From NCBI GenBank assembly GCA_963738185.1, contig CAVTVA010000003.1, forward strand, positions 1,240,001-1,304,000: a stretch of 64,000 nucleotides of DNA. Direction: 5' to 3'. Under the pieces are notes generated by a model. That model ran no database searches, was not told the DNA's origin, and was given only the letters and a program-made list of their open reading frames with translations. The DNA comes from AP-15 sp963738185 (GTDB lineage Bacteria > Pseudomonadota > Alphaproteobacteria > ATCC43930 > CGMCC-115725). Position 1 is the stretch's first letter, and each line of letters begins with the position of its first letter. Positions 44,269-53,635 of the stretch are shown one piece after another. A program made the translations under genes and the position numbers.

Positions 44269-45453
44269 ATGTGGGAGAACCGGTGCAAGGTGGCGGTCAG
44301 CGGCGTGGGGTTTTCCAAGGTCACGCGCTCGGCCGATATTCCGCTCGCGGCGCATGCGCTGACGGCGGTCAGGGAGGCGGTCGCCGATTCGGGGCTCGAG
44401 ATGTCCGACATCGATGGGCTCGCGACCTATCCGGAATTGCCGGCCACCGGCCACGCCGAAATCGACGGCATCTCGATCGTGTCGGTCAACTGCATGATGG
44501 CGATGCTGAAACTGCCCGATCTCGGCTGGCACATCCAGGTTGGCACCACCAATATCGGCGGCGCGGTGCAGCAGGCGGTCAACGCGCTCCTCGCCGGGGT
44601 GTGCAAATACGCGGTGGTGTGGCGGGCAATGCACAACCCGCGCGGCACCTACCAGAACCTGCCCGGCGCCTATGCCCAAGGTGCGGCCCAATTCACCGCC
44701 CCCTACGGCTTTGGCGGCCCGGGGCAGGGCATGGCCGTCGCCTATACCCGCTGGCTCGAGCGGCACCACCAGAACCGCGAGAAAATGGCGACCCTCGCCG
44801 TGACGCAGCGCCGCCACACCCAGCACAACCCGCACGCCTATTTCTACGGAACGCCGCTCTCGCGCGAGGACTACCTGAACTCGCGCATGGTGGCGTATCC
44901 GTTCTGCCTGTTCGATTGCGACATCCCGGTGCAGGGGGCGGTCGCGATCGTGCTGACGACGGCGGACCGGGCGCGCGACCTGAAGCCGAGGCCGGCCTAC
45001 CTCGCCGGCTACGGCCAGCGGCTCCACTTCGAGGTGGCGGGCCGCATCGGCAGCCTTTCGAGCTATATGGAAGGCGGCAGCAGCTCGGCGAAATTGACCT
45101 GGGAGCGCTCCGGCTTCACCCCCAAGGATGTCGATGTCGCCCAGATCTACGACGGCTTCTCGGCCTCGGTGATCTACGGTCTCGAAAGCTACGGCTTCTG
45201 CGGCGAAGGCGAGGCGCTCGATTTCATCCAGGACGGCCGCATCGACCTCGACGGCGAATTGCCGCTCAACACCTTTGGCGGCAGCCTCGGCACCGGCCGC
45301 ATCCACGGCCTGTGGCACATTATCGAGGGGGCGCTGCAAGCCGCCGGCCGCGCCGGCTCGCGCCAAGTCAAAGACGCCAACGTATCCTTCGTCGGCGCCA
45401 GCGCCCCGATCGTGACCGGCACAACCTTTATCTTCGTGCGCGACCCCTACTGA
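44269..45453 (+). CDS. Thiolase-fold protein lacking the usual catalytic Cys, DUF35 partner
   Basis: Encodes 394 aa from ATG 44269 with GGGGAGGAG upstream. The SCP-x/lipid-transfer thiolase fold is visible: CKVAVSGVGFSKVTRSADIPLAAHALTAVREAVADSGLEMSDIDGLATYP, then VGTTNIGGAVQQAVNALLAGVCKYAVVWRA. The N-terminal catalytic Cys expected just before the GG helix is replaced (TTNIGG), and the C-terminal end (SFVGASAPIVTGTTFIF) lacks the C-x-G motif. This matches Ltp2-type aldolases that act with DUF35 proteins rather than true thiolases. Retro-aldol cleavage of a hydroxyacyl-CoA is a plausible but unproven reaction. Confidence 0.85.
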   Translation: MWENRCKVAVSGVGFSKVTRSADIPLAAHALTAVREAVADSGLEMSDIDGLATYPELPATGHAEIDGISIVSVNCMMAMLKLPDLGWHIQVGTTNIGGAVQQAVNALLAGVCKYAVVWRAMHNPRGTYQNLPGAYAQGAAQFTAPYGFGGPGQGMAVAYTRWLERHHQNREKMATLAVTQRRHTQHNPHAYFYGTPLSREDYLNSRMVAYPFCLFDCDIPVQGAVAIVLTTADRARDLKPRPAYLAGYGQRLHFEVAGRIGSLSSYMEGGSSSAKLTWERSGFTPKDVDVAQIYDGFSASVIYGLESYGFCGEGEALDFIQDGRIDLDGELPLNTFGGSLGTGRIHGLWHIIEGALQAAGRAGSRQVKDANVSFVGASAPIVTGTTFIFVRDPY

Positions 45454-45495
45454 GCCCCGGCTTGCGTCGAAGCGCCAAGCGAGAGCGTCCCAACC

Positions 45496-45915
45496 TCAGC
45501 GGGCGACCGCGCGTTCGAGCTCGACCTTGTTCATCTTCGAGCGGCCGGGGATGTCGCGGCGCTTGGCTTCGGCATAGAGCTCGGCGCGGGTGCTTCCGTC
45601 GCCCCTTGGCGCGGTGCGCCGGTGCGAGCGCGCGGTGGCGCGGGCATAGGTTTGTTGCGTCGCGCGGTGGCCTTCGGCTTCGTCCTCATAGGTCTCGCCG
45701 CGCCGTTCCTTCGCCTTGGTGCGGCGCCGGTTGCGGGCGTTGGTCGCCGCGTCCTCGCGGTTGGAGGCGCCGGCCTCGCGCAGCGCGATCGCGATCGCCT
45801 GCTTCGGGTTTTTGACTTTTCGCGAGCCGCGCGCGGTCTTCAGCTCGCCTTCCTTGAACTCGTGCATGACGCGCTCGATGGTTTGCTTTTCGGCGGGCGA
45901 CTGATGGCTGGCCAT
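45496..45915 (-). CDS. DUF6496 protein with Rho-N-like C-terminus
   Basis: Encodes 139 aa from ATG 45915-45913 (MASHQSPAEKQTIERVMHEFKEGELKTARGSRKVKNPKQAIAIALREAGASN), the DUF6496 signature. A highly basic middle (RNRRRTKAKERRG) follows. The C-terminus STRAELYAEAKRRDIPGRSKMNKVELERAVAR resembles the short SAP/Rho-N helix-extended-helix that binds nucleic acid. It is possibly a DNA- or RNA-binding accessory protein. A longer frame to 46029 exists but is not favoured. Confidence 0.7.
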   Translation of the reverse strand: MASHQSPAEKQTIERVMHEFKEGELKTARGSRKVKNPKQAIAIALREAGASNREDAATNARNRRRTKAKERRGETYEDEAEGHRATQQTYARATARSHRRTAPRGDGSTRAELYAEAKRRDIPGRSKMNKVELERAVAR

Positions 45916-46053
45916 GATCGGCTCCGAGAGAGTTGCCGCGATCGGCCGGGCGGCGCTGCCGCCGCTTCGGCCTGATGAAATGCGGGACACCTTCGGGCGC
46001 GATTTGGTTCCAACCCCGAACCAACCCACGCGTAGATTGGCCGCCGCGCGCGG

Positions 46054-46533
46054 TCAGCCGTCGCGGTGGATCGGGTCGACCCAGCGCACCTGTTCCGGGC
46101 GCTCCACCGGCTCGATATCGAGATTGACGACCACCGCCTCATTGTCGCTGCGCACCAAGACGCATTCGAGCGTCTCGTCCGAAGAGGCGTTGATCTCCTG
46201 ATGCGGCACGTAGGGCGGCACAAAGATGAAATCGCCGGGCCCCGCCTCGGCGACATATTCGAGATGGTCGCCCCAGCGCATCCGCGCCCGCCCTTTCAAG
46301 ACATAGATCACGCTTTCGAGCGCGCCATGATGATGCGCGCCGGTCTTGGCGTTGGCGTGGATTTTGACCGTTCCGGCCCAGATTTTCTGCGCGCCGACCC
46401 GCGCGAAGTTGATCGCCGCGGCCCGGTCCATGCCCGGCGTCTGCGCGGTGTTCGGGTCGAGCTGGTCGCCCGGGATGACCTTGACCCCGTGCGTCTTCCA
46501 ATCGACCGGCTCATGTTCGTGGGTGTCGCTCAT
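46054..46533 (-). CDS. Cupin-domain protein
   Basis: Encodes 159 aa. Cupin motif 1: TGAHHHGALESVIYVLKGRARMRWG, with two His and one Glu as metal ligands. Motif 2: PGDFIFVPPYVPHQEINASSDETLE. This is a small single-domain cupin of unknown substrate, probably metal-dependent. It is divergent from the VOC-family gene at 46660 across ~125 bases. Confidence 0.85.
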   Translation of the reverse strand: MSDTHEHEPVDWKTHGVKVIPGDQLDPNTAQTPGMDRAAAINFARVGAQKIWAGTVKIHANAKTGAHHHGALESVIYVLKGRARMRWGDHLEYVAEAGPGDFIFVPPYVPHQEINASSDETLECVLVRSDNEAVVVNLDIEPVERPEQVRWVDPIHRDG

Positions 46534-46659
46534 TGCGCTCGCCTTCTGCAGTGCGGCGCGATCCTAGCACGCTGCGCCATCGTCAAAAAAACCGCTGGAA
46601 TTCGACCGCGTTTCGATATCTCTAATGCCCTTAGCGCAAACCCCAAGGGAGCAGCTTCG

Positions 46660-47214
46660 ATGGAAAGCCCGATCCGGCTGAAAGGCATCGGCCACGTCAA
46701 TCTGCGCGTCGCCGACCAGGAGGCCTCGAAGCGGTTCTACCGCGACATTCTCGGCTTTGCCATCGCCGAGGAGGACCCGGAGCATGGCGGCGTGTTCATG
46801 ACCCTGGGCGAGAATTTCCACACCCTCGACATCGGCCAGCATCCGGAGCCGGCCAAGGCGCAGCGCCCGCAGCGGGGCCAGATCGGGCTCGCCCACATCG
46901 CCTTTCAAGTCGGCAGCTACGCCGCATTGCGCGACGCCTACGCGCACCTGGTCAAAAATGGGGTCGAGATTCTGCGCGCCACCAACCACGTCAACCAGCG
47001 CAGCTTCTATTTCTCCGATCCCGACGGCAACACGCTCGAAATCTATTACGAGATGCCGCACGCGCTGCAGCTGTTCGCCGGCGGCCGCTCGGACGACGAC
47101 GAAGCCCTGCCGGTCAGCCGCCGCGGCGACCCGCTGCCCGCCTGGCTCTCCGAAGACTGGCCAGGCCCCGAAATGCAGGCCCGCATCGCCGAGCTGAGCC
47201 CCCAGCACGGCTGA
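46660..47214 (+). CDS. Glyoxalase/VOC superfamily protein
   Basis: Encodes 184 aa from ATG 46660 with AGGGAG upstream. Paired beta-alpha-beta modules: IGHVNLRVADQEASKRFYRDILGFAIAEED with His near residue 11, and GLAHIAFQVGSYAALRDAYAHLVKNGVEI, ending FYFSDPDGNTLEIYYEMP with the ligand Glu. Typical of type I extradiol dioxygenase-like or lactoylglutathione lyase-like proteins. The ~30-residue tail after the second module is unusual. It may act on catechol-type or lactone substrates; unproven. Confidence 0.88.
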   Translation: MESPIRLKGIGHVNLRVADQEASKRFYRDILGFAIAEEDPEHGGVFMTLGENFHTLDIGQHPEPAKAQRPQRGQIGLAHIAFQVGSYAALRDAYAHLVKNGVEILRATNHVNQRSFYFSDPDGNTLEIYYEMPHALQLFAGGRSDDDEALPVSRRGDPLPAWLSEDWPGPEMQARIAELSPQHG

Positions 47215-47310
47215 AGGGCGGCGTCACGTTCCTCGTTCCTCATCGAGCTTGCGGGGTCGGCCATGGGCCAGCGTCCTGGATCAGAAGTTCGCATCAATTC
47301 TTTCCATTCT

Positions 47311-47423
47311 GTCATTGCGAGGAGCCCGCAGGGGGACGAAGCAATCTCGTGCAGCATCAGCGACATACGTCACCAGATTGCTTCGCAGCTGTTCGCGGCG
47401 CATGCGCGACAGGGCGCAATGAC
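47311..47423. repeat. CATTGCGAG-type palindromic element
   Basis: A 113-base element begins GTCATTGCG and ends CGCAATGAC (perfect 9-bp termini). Inside, GAAGCAATCT and AGATTGCTTC form a second perfect 10-bp inverted pair. It lies between the VOC gene and the pseudogene. The same family recurs at 61597-61686. Confidence 0.75.
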
Positions 47424-47522
47424 CATCTTTTTAGGTATATTGCGAATTTCTGGCTCCGCGAAACGAGCGATCTGTTTCGCCTGAGATCGAGCGCCAGGAT
47501 CGCGGCAGGCGCGCCTCCCTCC

Positions 47523-49450
47523 TTACTCGCCGATGGCGTGCCAGGCGGGCCCGGGGTTGCCGGGGCTGCCGCTGGCGGTCACTTTGGTGCCGTTCATCTC
47601 CCAGATCTCGACGGCGCCGTTCGCGTTCTGCACCAGGATGTCGGAATAGCCGTCGCCGTTGAAGTCGCCGGTGCCGATTGCGTGCCAGGCGGTGCCGAGG
47701 TTGCCGATGGTGCCGCCGCCGATCCGTTTGAGCCCTTTCATCTCCCAGATCGCGACCGCGCCGTTCGTGTTCTGGAGCAGGATGTCGGCGTAGCCGTCGC
47801 GGTTGAAGTCGCCGGTGCCGATCGCATGCCAAGCCGTCCCCGGATTGCCGATCGTGGCGCTGCCGATCACTTTGAACCCGTTCATCTCCCAGATCGCGAC
47901 CGCCCCGTCGCGGTTCTGCAGCAGGATGTCGGAATAGCCGTCGCCGTTGAAATCGCCGCTGCCGATCACATGCCAGGCGGTCCCCGGGTTGCCGATCGTG
48001 GCGCTGGCCGTGACCTTGGCCCCGTTCATCTCCCAGATCGCCACCGCACCGTTGCTGTTCTGAAACAGAATGTCGGACTTGCCGTCGCCGTTGAAATCGC
48101 CGGCGCCGATCGCGTGCCAGCGCGGTTCCCGGGATTGCCGACCGCGGCGCTCGCCGACCATCTTCGACCCGTTCATCTCCCAGATCGCGACGGCGCCGTG
48201 CAGGTTCTGCAACAGGATGTCGGAATAGCGGCTGCCGTCAAAATCGCCGGGCCCGATCGCCCGCCAGCTCGGCCCGGGTTGCCGGGGCTGCCGCTTCCGA
48301 TCAATTTGATGCCGTTCATCTCCCAGATCGTCGATCTGCGCCGTTGGCATTCTGCAGCAGGATGTCGGACTTGCGATCGCCGTTGAAATCGCCGGTGTTC
48401 CGATGCGTGCTCAACGGCGTCGTGATCCGCCCGATCTTGGTGTTTTCGGTGAACCACAGCGCGCCGTCCGGCCCGGCCGTGATGCCGAAGGGTTCGGCGT
48501 TGGAGGTCGGAACCGGGATATTCGGTGATCGTTCCCGCTGTCGTGATGCGCCCGATCTTGTTGCTTCGGCTCTCGGTAAACCAAAGCGCGCCGTCCGCTC
48601 CTGCCGCGATCCCACATGGGTCGCGTCGCGGATGTAGGGAGGGGATATTCGGTGATCATTCCCGGATGTCGTGATGCGCCCGATGGCATTTGCTTCCTGA
48701 TCGGTAAACCACAACGCGCCGTCTAGCCCGGTCGCGATCTTGGTTGGGAGGGTGAACGAGCTGCGCGGAGCGGGGATACGGGTAGATTGCGATCGCTCCC
48801 GCGGTCGAAATGCGGCCGATGGATGAGCAACCTCCACCAGGCGCTTTGCCCAGCGTGAACCAAAGAGCACCGTCCGGCCCGGGCGTGATCGCGATGTCGA
48901 TACCAGCGGCACCGCATCCTGTTGGTAGAGCGTACTCGGTGATTCCCCGGACGTTGTGATGCGCCCGATCGCGTTCGTGCCGTTGTCGCCAAACCACAGC
49001 GCGCCATCCGGGCCGGCGACAATGCCGGTTGGGAAGCTCTTGGAGGGGAGCGGGGTGGTCGGTGACCACTCCGGCCGTCGTGATCCGCCCAATACCGGTG
49101 GCGTGGGTGAACCACAGTGCGCCGTCGGGGCCGGCCGTGATGTAAAAGGGCTCGCGGACGGAGTACATTCGGTGATCGCGCCGGAGCTGGTGATGCGTCC
49201 AATCTTGCCCAATGGGGTTGCAACAAGTCGCCATTGCAGTCTTGTACTGCAAACCACAAGGCCCCATCCGGCCCGGACGTGATGTCGACAGGAGAGGTGA
49301 AACCTGAGTTGGGCGAGAGTCGAAACCCGAGTTGGGAACTGCATATTCCGTTATGATCTGCGCCGTGGCATAGGTTCGCCAGCCGAGCAGCAGGCCGACG
49401 GCCACCAGAAGTGATCGGGAATGGCCCCAATTTCGGCGACGCAAAGCCAT
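47523..49450 (-). pseudogene. Secreted Vgb-type propeller plus FG-GAP repeat protein, multiply frameshifted
   Basis: Reads from ATG 49450 (MALRRRNWGHSRSLLVAVGLLLGWRTYATAQIITEY, signal peptide). Streptogramin-lyase-like repeats follow (EPFYITAGPDGALWFTHATGIGRITTAGVVT, GIVAGPDGALWFGDNGTNAIGRITTSG), then FG-GAP/VCBS repeats of ~46 residues (GDFNGDGYSDILLQNANGAVAIWEMNG) to 47523. The reading frame changes about ten or more times between 49330 and 48130, often at the ITEYP segment between repeats. The last ~190 residues are clean. As written it cannot be translated. The intact form would be an exported protein of ~640 aa, possibly a surface or lectin-like protein. Confidence 0.75.
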
Positions 49451-49555
49451 GTTCTTGTCCCCCCGAGGCCGCCTGCTGCTTTTTCTGCTGAGGGTGCAGC
49501 CTAACGCAAAAATGACACAAAATTGACGAATTTGCAATCGAAAAGAGAACGAATG

Positions 49556-49725
49556 AACCTGACAACGACTTACAACGGATCAAAGAGGCGGTCGGCCCGG
49601 CGGGCTGGATCGGCGATCCGCACGACCAGGAGCCGTATCTTGTCGAGGCGCGGCGGCTTTATCGCGGGGCGACGCGGCTCGTCGTGCGGCCGGGTTCGAC
49701 CGCGGAGGTCGCGGCCGTCGATCAC
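49556..49725 (+). pseudogene. FAD-binding oxidoreductase 5' remnant
   Basis: The plus strand in the frame starting at 49556-49558 encodes DNDLQRIKEAVGPAGWIGDPHDQEPYLVEARRLYRGATRLVVRPGSTAEVAAV, the typical first ~55 residues of the GlcD/D-2-hydroxyglutarate dehydrogenase-like FAD-linked oxidases. Family sequence ends abruptly near 49725, where the region of the toxin-antitoxin pair begins. No remaining FAD domain is found downstream within the window. Confidence 0.65.
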
Positions 49726-49771
49726 CCGGCTCGCGGCATGCCCTCGGTTGACATATCGAGACTCTCAGCGT

Positions 49772-50062
49772 ATGTCAGAACATATGGCGATTGAGCGCAC
49801 CACCGTCCGTCTTCCTTCGGAGCTTCTCGACCGGGTGCGGCGCAGGGCGGCGGCCGAGGGCCGCACCCTGACGGCGCTGATCGAGGATGGGCTGCGAGCG
49901 GTTTTGAGCGAACAGCGCAAAGGCGGCACCGGCAGGCGCATCCTGCCGCGGATCAGCCGGGCGGGGGGCGGGCTGCTGCCGGGGGTCGATTTGATCAAGC
50001 CGTCGGCATTCGAGGAGGCGGATGATCTGCACGAAATCGGCCGGGCGCAGCGGGCGGAATGA
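49772..50062 (+). CDS. Ribbon-helix-helix antitoxin of a PIN toxin pair
   Basis: Up to 96 aa from ATG 49772 (MSEHMAIERTTVRLPSELLDRVRRRAAAEGRTLTALIEDGLRAVLSE) or ATG 49784. The N-terminal ribbon-helix-helix is clear. A basic linker and a Phe/Glu-rich C-terminus (FEEADDLHEI) probably bind the toxin. The stop overlaps the toxin start (ATGA). Confidence 0.82.
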   Translation: MSEHMAIERTTVRLPSELLDRVRRRAAAEGRTLTALIEDGLRAVLSEQRKGGTGRRILPRISRAGGGLLPGVDLIKPSAFEEADDLHEIGRAQRAE

Positions 50063-50487
50063 TCCTGCCGGATGTGAATGTGCTGATTTATGCCTTTCGC
50101 GCGGACCTGCCCGAGCACCGCATCTGCCGGCCTTGGCTTGCCGCCGTGGTGTCGGGCGATCAAAGTTTCGGCGTGTCGCCGATGGCGCTCGGCGCTGTCG
50201 TGCGGATCACGACCAATGCGCGCGCCTTCAGAACACCCAGCGGGCTCGACGAGGCGTTCGGGTTCTGCCGGGACCTGCTCGATCAGCCGCATTGCCAGCG
50301 GGTCGAGCCGGGCGAACGGCACTGGGACATCTTCCGCCGGCTGTGCATCGAGACCGAGACGCGGGGTCCGGGCGTCACCGACGCCTGGTTTGCCGCGCTC
50401 GCCATCGAATGGGGCTGCGAGTGGATCACGTTCGACGGCGATTACGCACGGTTCCCGGGACTGAAATGGCGCCGGCCAAAGGCGTGA
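50059..50487 (+). CDS. PIN-domain ribonuclease toxin, VapC-like
   Basis: Encodes 142 aa. PIN acidic residues: ILPDVNVLIYAF, VTDAWFAALAIEWGCEWITFDGDYARFPGL. It belongs to the branch with TDAWFAALAIE and FDGDYARF motifs. Coupled with the upstream antitoxin gene. Likely cleaves RNA when active. The pair sits at the break point of an FAD-oxidase remnant, suggesting it arrived as a cassette. Confidence 0.85.
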   Translation: MILPDVNVLIYAFRADLPEHRICRPWLAAVVSGDQSFGVSPMALGAVVRITTNARAFRTPSGLDEAFGFCRDLLDQPHCQRVEPGERHWDIFRRLCIETETRGPGVTDAWFAALAIEWGCEWITFDGDYARFPGLKWRRPKA

Positions 50488-50675
50488 GACGCGTACCTTG
50501 AGCGGACTTCGGCGTTAGGCGCGAGGTTCCGCCGACGGAGTGTTGCTTTTTTCAGCGGCGGGGAATAGCGGCAGCGAAGCCTTGGGCCGTCGCCGCTGCG
50601 AAGCATAGCAACCTCGTGTTCAGACCAATTCACATCATTCAGTAGATGGCAACCAAATGCTGCTGCTAAAAATCT

Positions 50676-50921
50676 CGTCACACCAACGAAGGCCGGCGTC
50701 TATGGCAGAAATGGGTCCCGGCTTTCGAGTGTGTGAAGAAATCGCCATCAAGTCGCCTTCCCGGCCCACGGGTCCGGCCTTTGGCCGGCCCGAGGACAGG
50801 CCCTTGCCGGGACCCACGCGTCCGCCACTCCGAGTTTTTCAAGCAGTTACGATTTGCCTGAACCAACAACGACCGGTCGGTGCCGTGGGCCGATGGGCCC
50901 CGGCCTTCGCCGGGGTGACGA
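50676..50921. repeat. Composite palindromic element
   Basis: Bounded by TCGTCACACCAACGAAGGCC and the near-inverse CGGCCTTCGCCGGGGTGACG. A strong internal hairpin, GGGTCCGGCC / GGCCGGCCC, lies near 50779-50800. A related arm (GCGAAGGCCGGGAAGACGAC) lies just outside near 50953. The 50488-51071 gap between the toxin and NADH dehydrogenase-like genes holds this element and no gene that I can see. Confidence 0.55.
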
Positions 50922-51071
50922 ATTGATGAGCTGAGAGAGATTTCTTCACATGCGCGAAGGCCGGGAAGACGACGAGGAAAACACCGCGCTGGATGATCCG
51001 AACGCATCTGACGACTAGCGCTGTGCGGTCACCGCGCGCCTCTGACGTAAGATCCCGACATCGGCGGCAGG

Positions 51072-52293
51072 TCAGCGGAAGAAGGGCGGCGGCCCTTGGA
51101 TGATCGGGGCGGCGGCGTCGAGGATTTCGCGGCGGTCGCCTGAGCGCGGCGGGTAGATGCGCTCGCGGTTGATCATGTTCTTGGTGCGCTTGGCGTCGGC
51201 ACCGGTCACCGCGACGCGGCGGTCCCAGCCGGCGGTGCAGACCGCCCCCCAGGGCCCGAGATCGAGGATCGTCGTGTACCAGTCGATTTCGAGCGGCAGC
51301 ATCGGCAGGCCTAAGAGATCGCAGACGACATTGTGCCCGGCAAAGCGGCCCATCGGCCGGCCATGCTGGCACGACATCACGCAGGAATGCTCGCCGTCGA
51401 TCGGGAACCAGGCAGCGTCGCCGGTGGCGAACTCGGCCTTCATGCCGGCGACCTTCAGAAAGCGATCGACCGGAACCCGGCCGAAGCGGTCGCGCGCGAC
51501 CGGGAAAAGCCGGGTGAGCGGATCGGCCTGGAGGCCGGCGCACCAGACGACCGTCGCCGCGGCGATGCGCTCGCCGGTGGCCAACGTGACGCCGGTTTCG
51601 TCGATCGCTGCGACCGACACGCCGGGGCGGGTCTCGACGCCGAGGGTGGCGAGCGCTTCGCTCGATCACCGCGCGCGCTTCCTCGCCCATGTCGGAGCCG
51701 ATCCAGGGCTGGCGGTCGGCGAGGATCACCCGCGGCTCGCCGCCCGCATCGCCGATCGCGGCGCGCAGCTTGCCCGGCATCTCGGCCGCGGCTTCGACCC
51801 CGGTGAGGCCGCCGCCGATGACCAGCACCGTGTAGCGTCCCGGCGCAGGTTGCCGGTCGGGCAGCGCCGCGATGTGGGCGTTGAGGCGGCAGCCCGCGTC
51901 GTAGGTGTCGACATCAAAGGCGTGCGCCGCGAGGCCGGGGATCGGCGGTCGCGCCACCCGGCTGCCGAGCGCGAAGACGAGGCGGTCGTAAGGTAAGAGG
52001 CTCGACCCGCCCGTTCCCGAGCAGAACACCTGCCGGCCGGCGAAATCGATCTCGGTCACCTCGGCCTCGACCCGCTTGACGCCGGCCGGGCGCAATACCT
52101 CGTCGAGCGGCACGCGGGTCTGCGTCAGATCGGCCTCGTAATTGCGCACCCGGATCGAGTGCCAGGCGCTGCGATCAACCACGGTGAGCTCGACCCGGTC
52201 GGGGCCGATGCCAAGCTCGTCGAGCTTGCGGGCGGCGCCAAGGGCGGCCCACAGCCCGGCGAAGCCGGCGCCGAGAATGACGATCCGCTGCAT
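51072..52293 (-). CDS. Type II NADH dehydrogenase-like FAD oxidoreductase, one frameshift
   Basis: N-terminal FAD site: MQRIVILGAGFAGLWAALGAARKL. NAD site: YTVLVIGGGLTGVEAAAEMPGKL. The frame breaks near 51661. Removing one extra base joins ARAVIE to EALATLGVETRPGVSVAAIDETGVTL, then RFGRVPVDRFLKV, FATGDAAWFPIDGEHSCVMSCQHGRPMGRFAGHNVV and the end at 51072. ~406 aa when repaired. The enzyme would pass electrons from NADH to quinone or another acceptor without proton pumping. It starts four bases upstream of the thiolase stop's far end and is on the same strand. Confidence 0.82.
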
Positions 52294-52296
52294 CGC

Positions 52297-53497
52297 TCAG
52301 ACCCGTTCCAGCACGGCGGCGATGCCCTGGCCGACGCCGACGCACATCGTCACCAGCGCGTAGCGGCCCTGGGTGCGCTGCAGCTGGCGCGCCGCGGTCA
52401 AGGCGATGCGCGGCCCCGAGGCGCCGAGCGGGTGGCCGACCGCGATCGCCCCGCCATTCTGGTTGACCCGGCTGTCGTCGAAAGCGAGGTCGAGCCCGCG
52501 CAGGCAGGCCAGCACCTGGGCGGCAAAGGCCTCGTTGATCTCGATCACGTCGATGTCGGAGAGGGTGAGCCCGGCGCGCGCCAGCGCCTTTTTCGAGGCT
52601 TCGACCGGGCCGATGCCCATCACCCGCGGCGGGACCCCGGCGACGCCGCTGGCGAGGATGCGGGCGAGCGGCTCGGCCCCGGCGGCGTCCCCGGCCCGGC
52701 GGCTGGCGACAATCATCGCCACCGCACCGTCATTGATGCCCGAGGCGTTGCCGGCGGTCGTCACCCCGCCCTCCTGCAATGGCCGCAAACGAGCGAGGGC
52801 GGCGAGATCGGTCTGCGGGCGCGGATGCTCGTCCTCGGCGACTTTGACCGGCCCGGCCCGGCCGGCCGGCACCTCGACCGCGAGGATCTCGCCGGCGAAA
52901 AAGCCGTCGGCCTTGCCGGCGGCGTATTTGCGTTGCGAAGCCGCAGCAAAAACGTCGCAGGCCTCGCGGGTGATCTGATAGTCGCGCGCCAGATTGTCGG
53001 AGGTCTGCGGCATCGTGTCGGCGCCGAACTCGCGTTCGAGCCGGGGGTTGGCGAAGCGCGCGCCGATCGTCGAATTCATAGACGCGGCCGTCGCGGCTGA
53101 ACGGGCTCTCGGCCTTGTTCATGACAAAGGGGGCGCGGCTCATGCTTTCGACCCCGCCGGCGACAAACACTTCGCCCTCGCCGCAGGTGATGGCTTGCGC
53201 CGCCATGACGATGGCGTTGAGCCCGCTGCCGCAGTTGCGCTGCAAGACCGAGCCCGCGACCTCGATCGGCAACCCGGCGAGCAGCCCGGCGTGACGCCCG
53301 ACGCAGCGGCTGTCCTCGCCCGCCTGATTGGCGCAGCCGACGACCACGTCTTCGATCCTGGCCGGGTCGAACGAGCTCTCTTCGACGACGGCCGAGATGA
53401 CGGCGGCGAGCATGTCGTCGGGGCGCATCCGGGCGAGCGCCCCGGCATGGCGGCCAAACGGCGTGCGGATCCCGTTATAGATATAGGCGTCGAGCAT
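52297..53497 (-). CDS. Acetyl-CoA C-acyltransferase (thiolase), one frameshift
   Basis: Starts at ATG 53497-53495 (MLDAYIYNGIRTPFGRHAGALARMRPDDM). The nucleophile Cys lies in VLQRNCGSGLNAIVMAAQAI. Near 53076 an extra A in TATGAATTCG shifts the frame; removing it gives RVYDSTIGARFANPRLE. The C-terminal half has VNQNGGAIAVGHPLGASGPRIAL with the catalytic His and ALVTMCVGVGQGIA with the second Cys. ~399 aa when repaired. It performs thiolytic cleavage or condensation of acyl-CoAs, similar to 3-oxoadipyl-CoA and acetyl-CoA thiolases. Confidence 0.87.
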
Positions 53498-53635
53498 GGG
53501 TCGGTTCCTCCTCGGCCCATCTCCGCGCGCCCGCGCGCCGCTGTCAAGACCTGCCGCGGCCCGGCTGCGTTCGGCCGCTCGCCGATCCGCGGCTTCTGTT
53601 ATACCGTGGCGCACGTAGCAAACGAGCCGACTCGC

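Noticed and set aside
44269..45453. Calling the thiolase-fold protein an acetyl-CoA acetyltransferase
   Set aside because: Neither catalytic Cys motif is present and it is paired with a DUF35 protein.
47523..48350. Regular ~140-base spaced repeats considered as a CRISPR array
   Set aside because: The period matches a 46-residue FG-GAP protein repeat read in one frame on the minus strand. Repeats are degenerate and there are no unique spacers.
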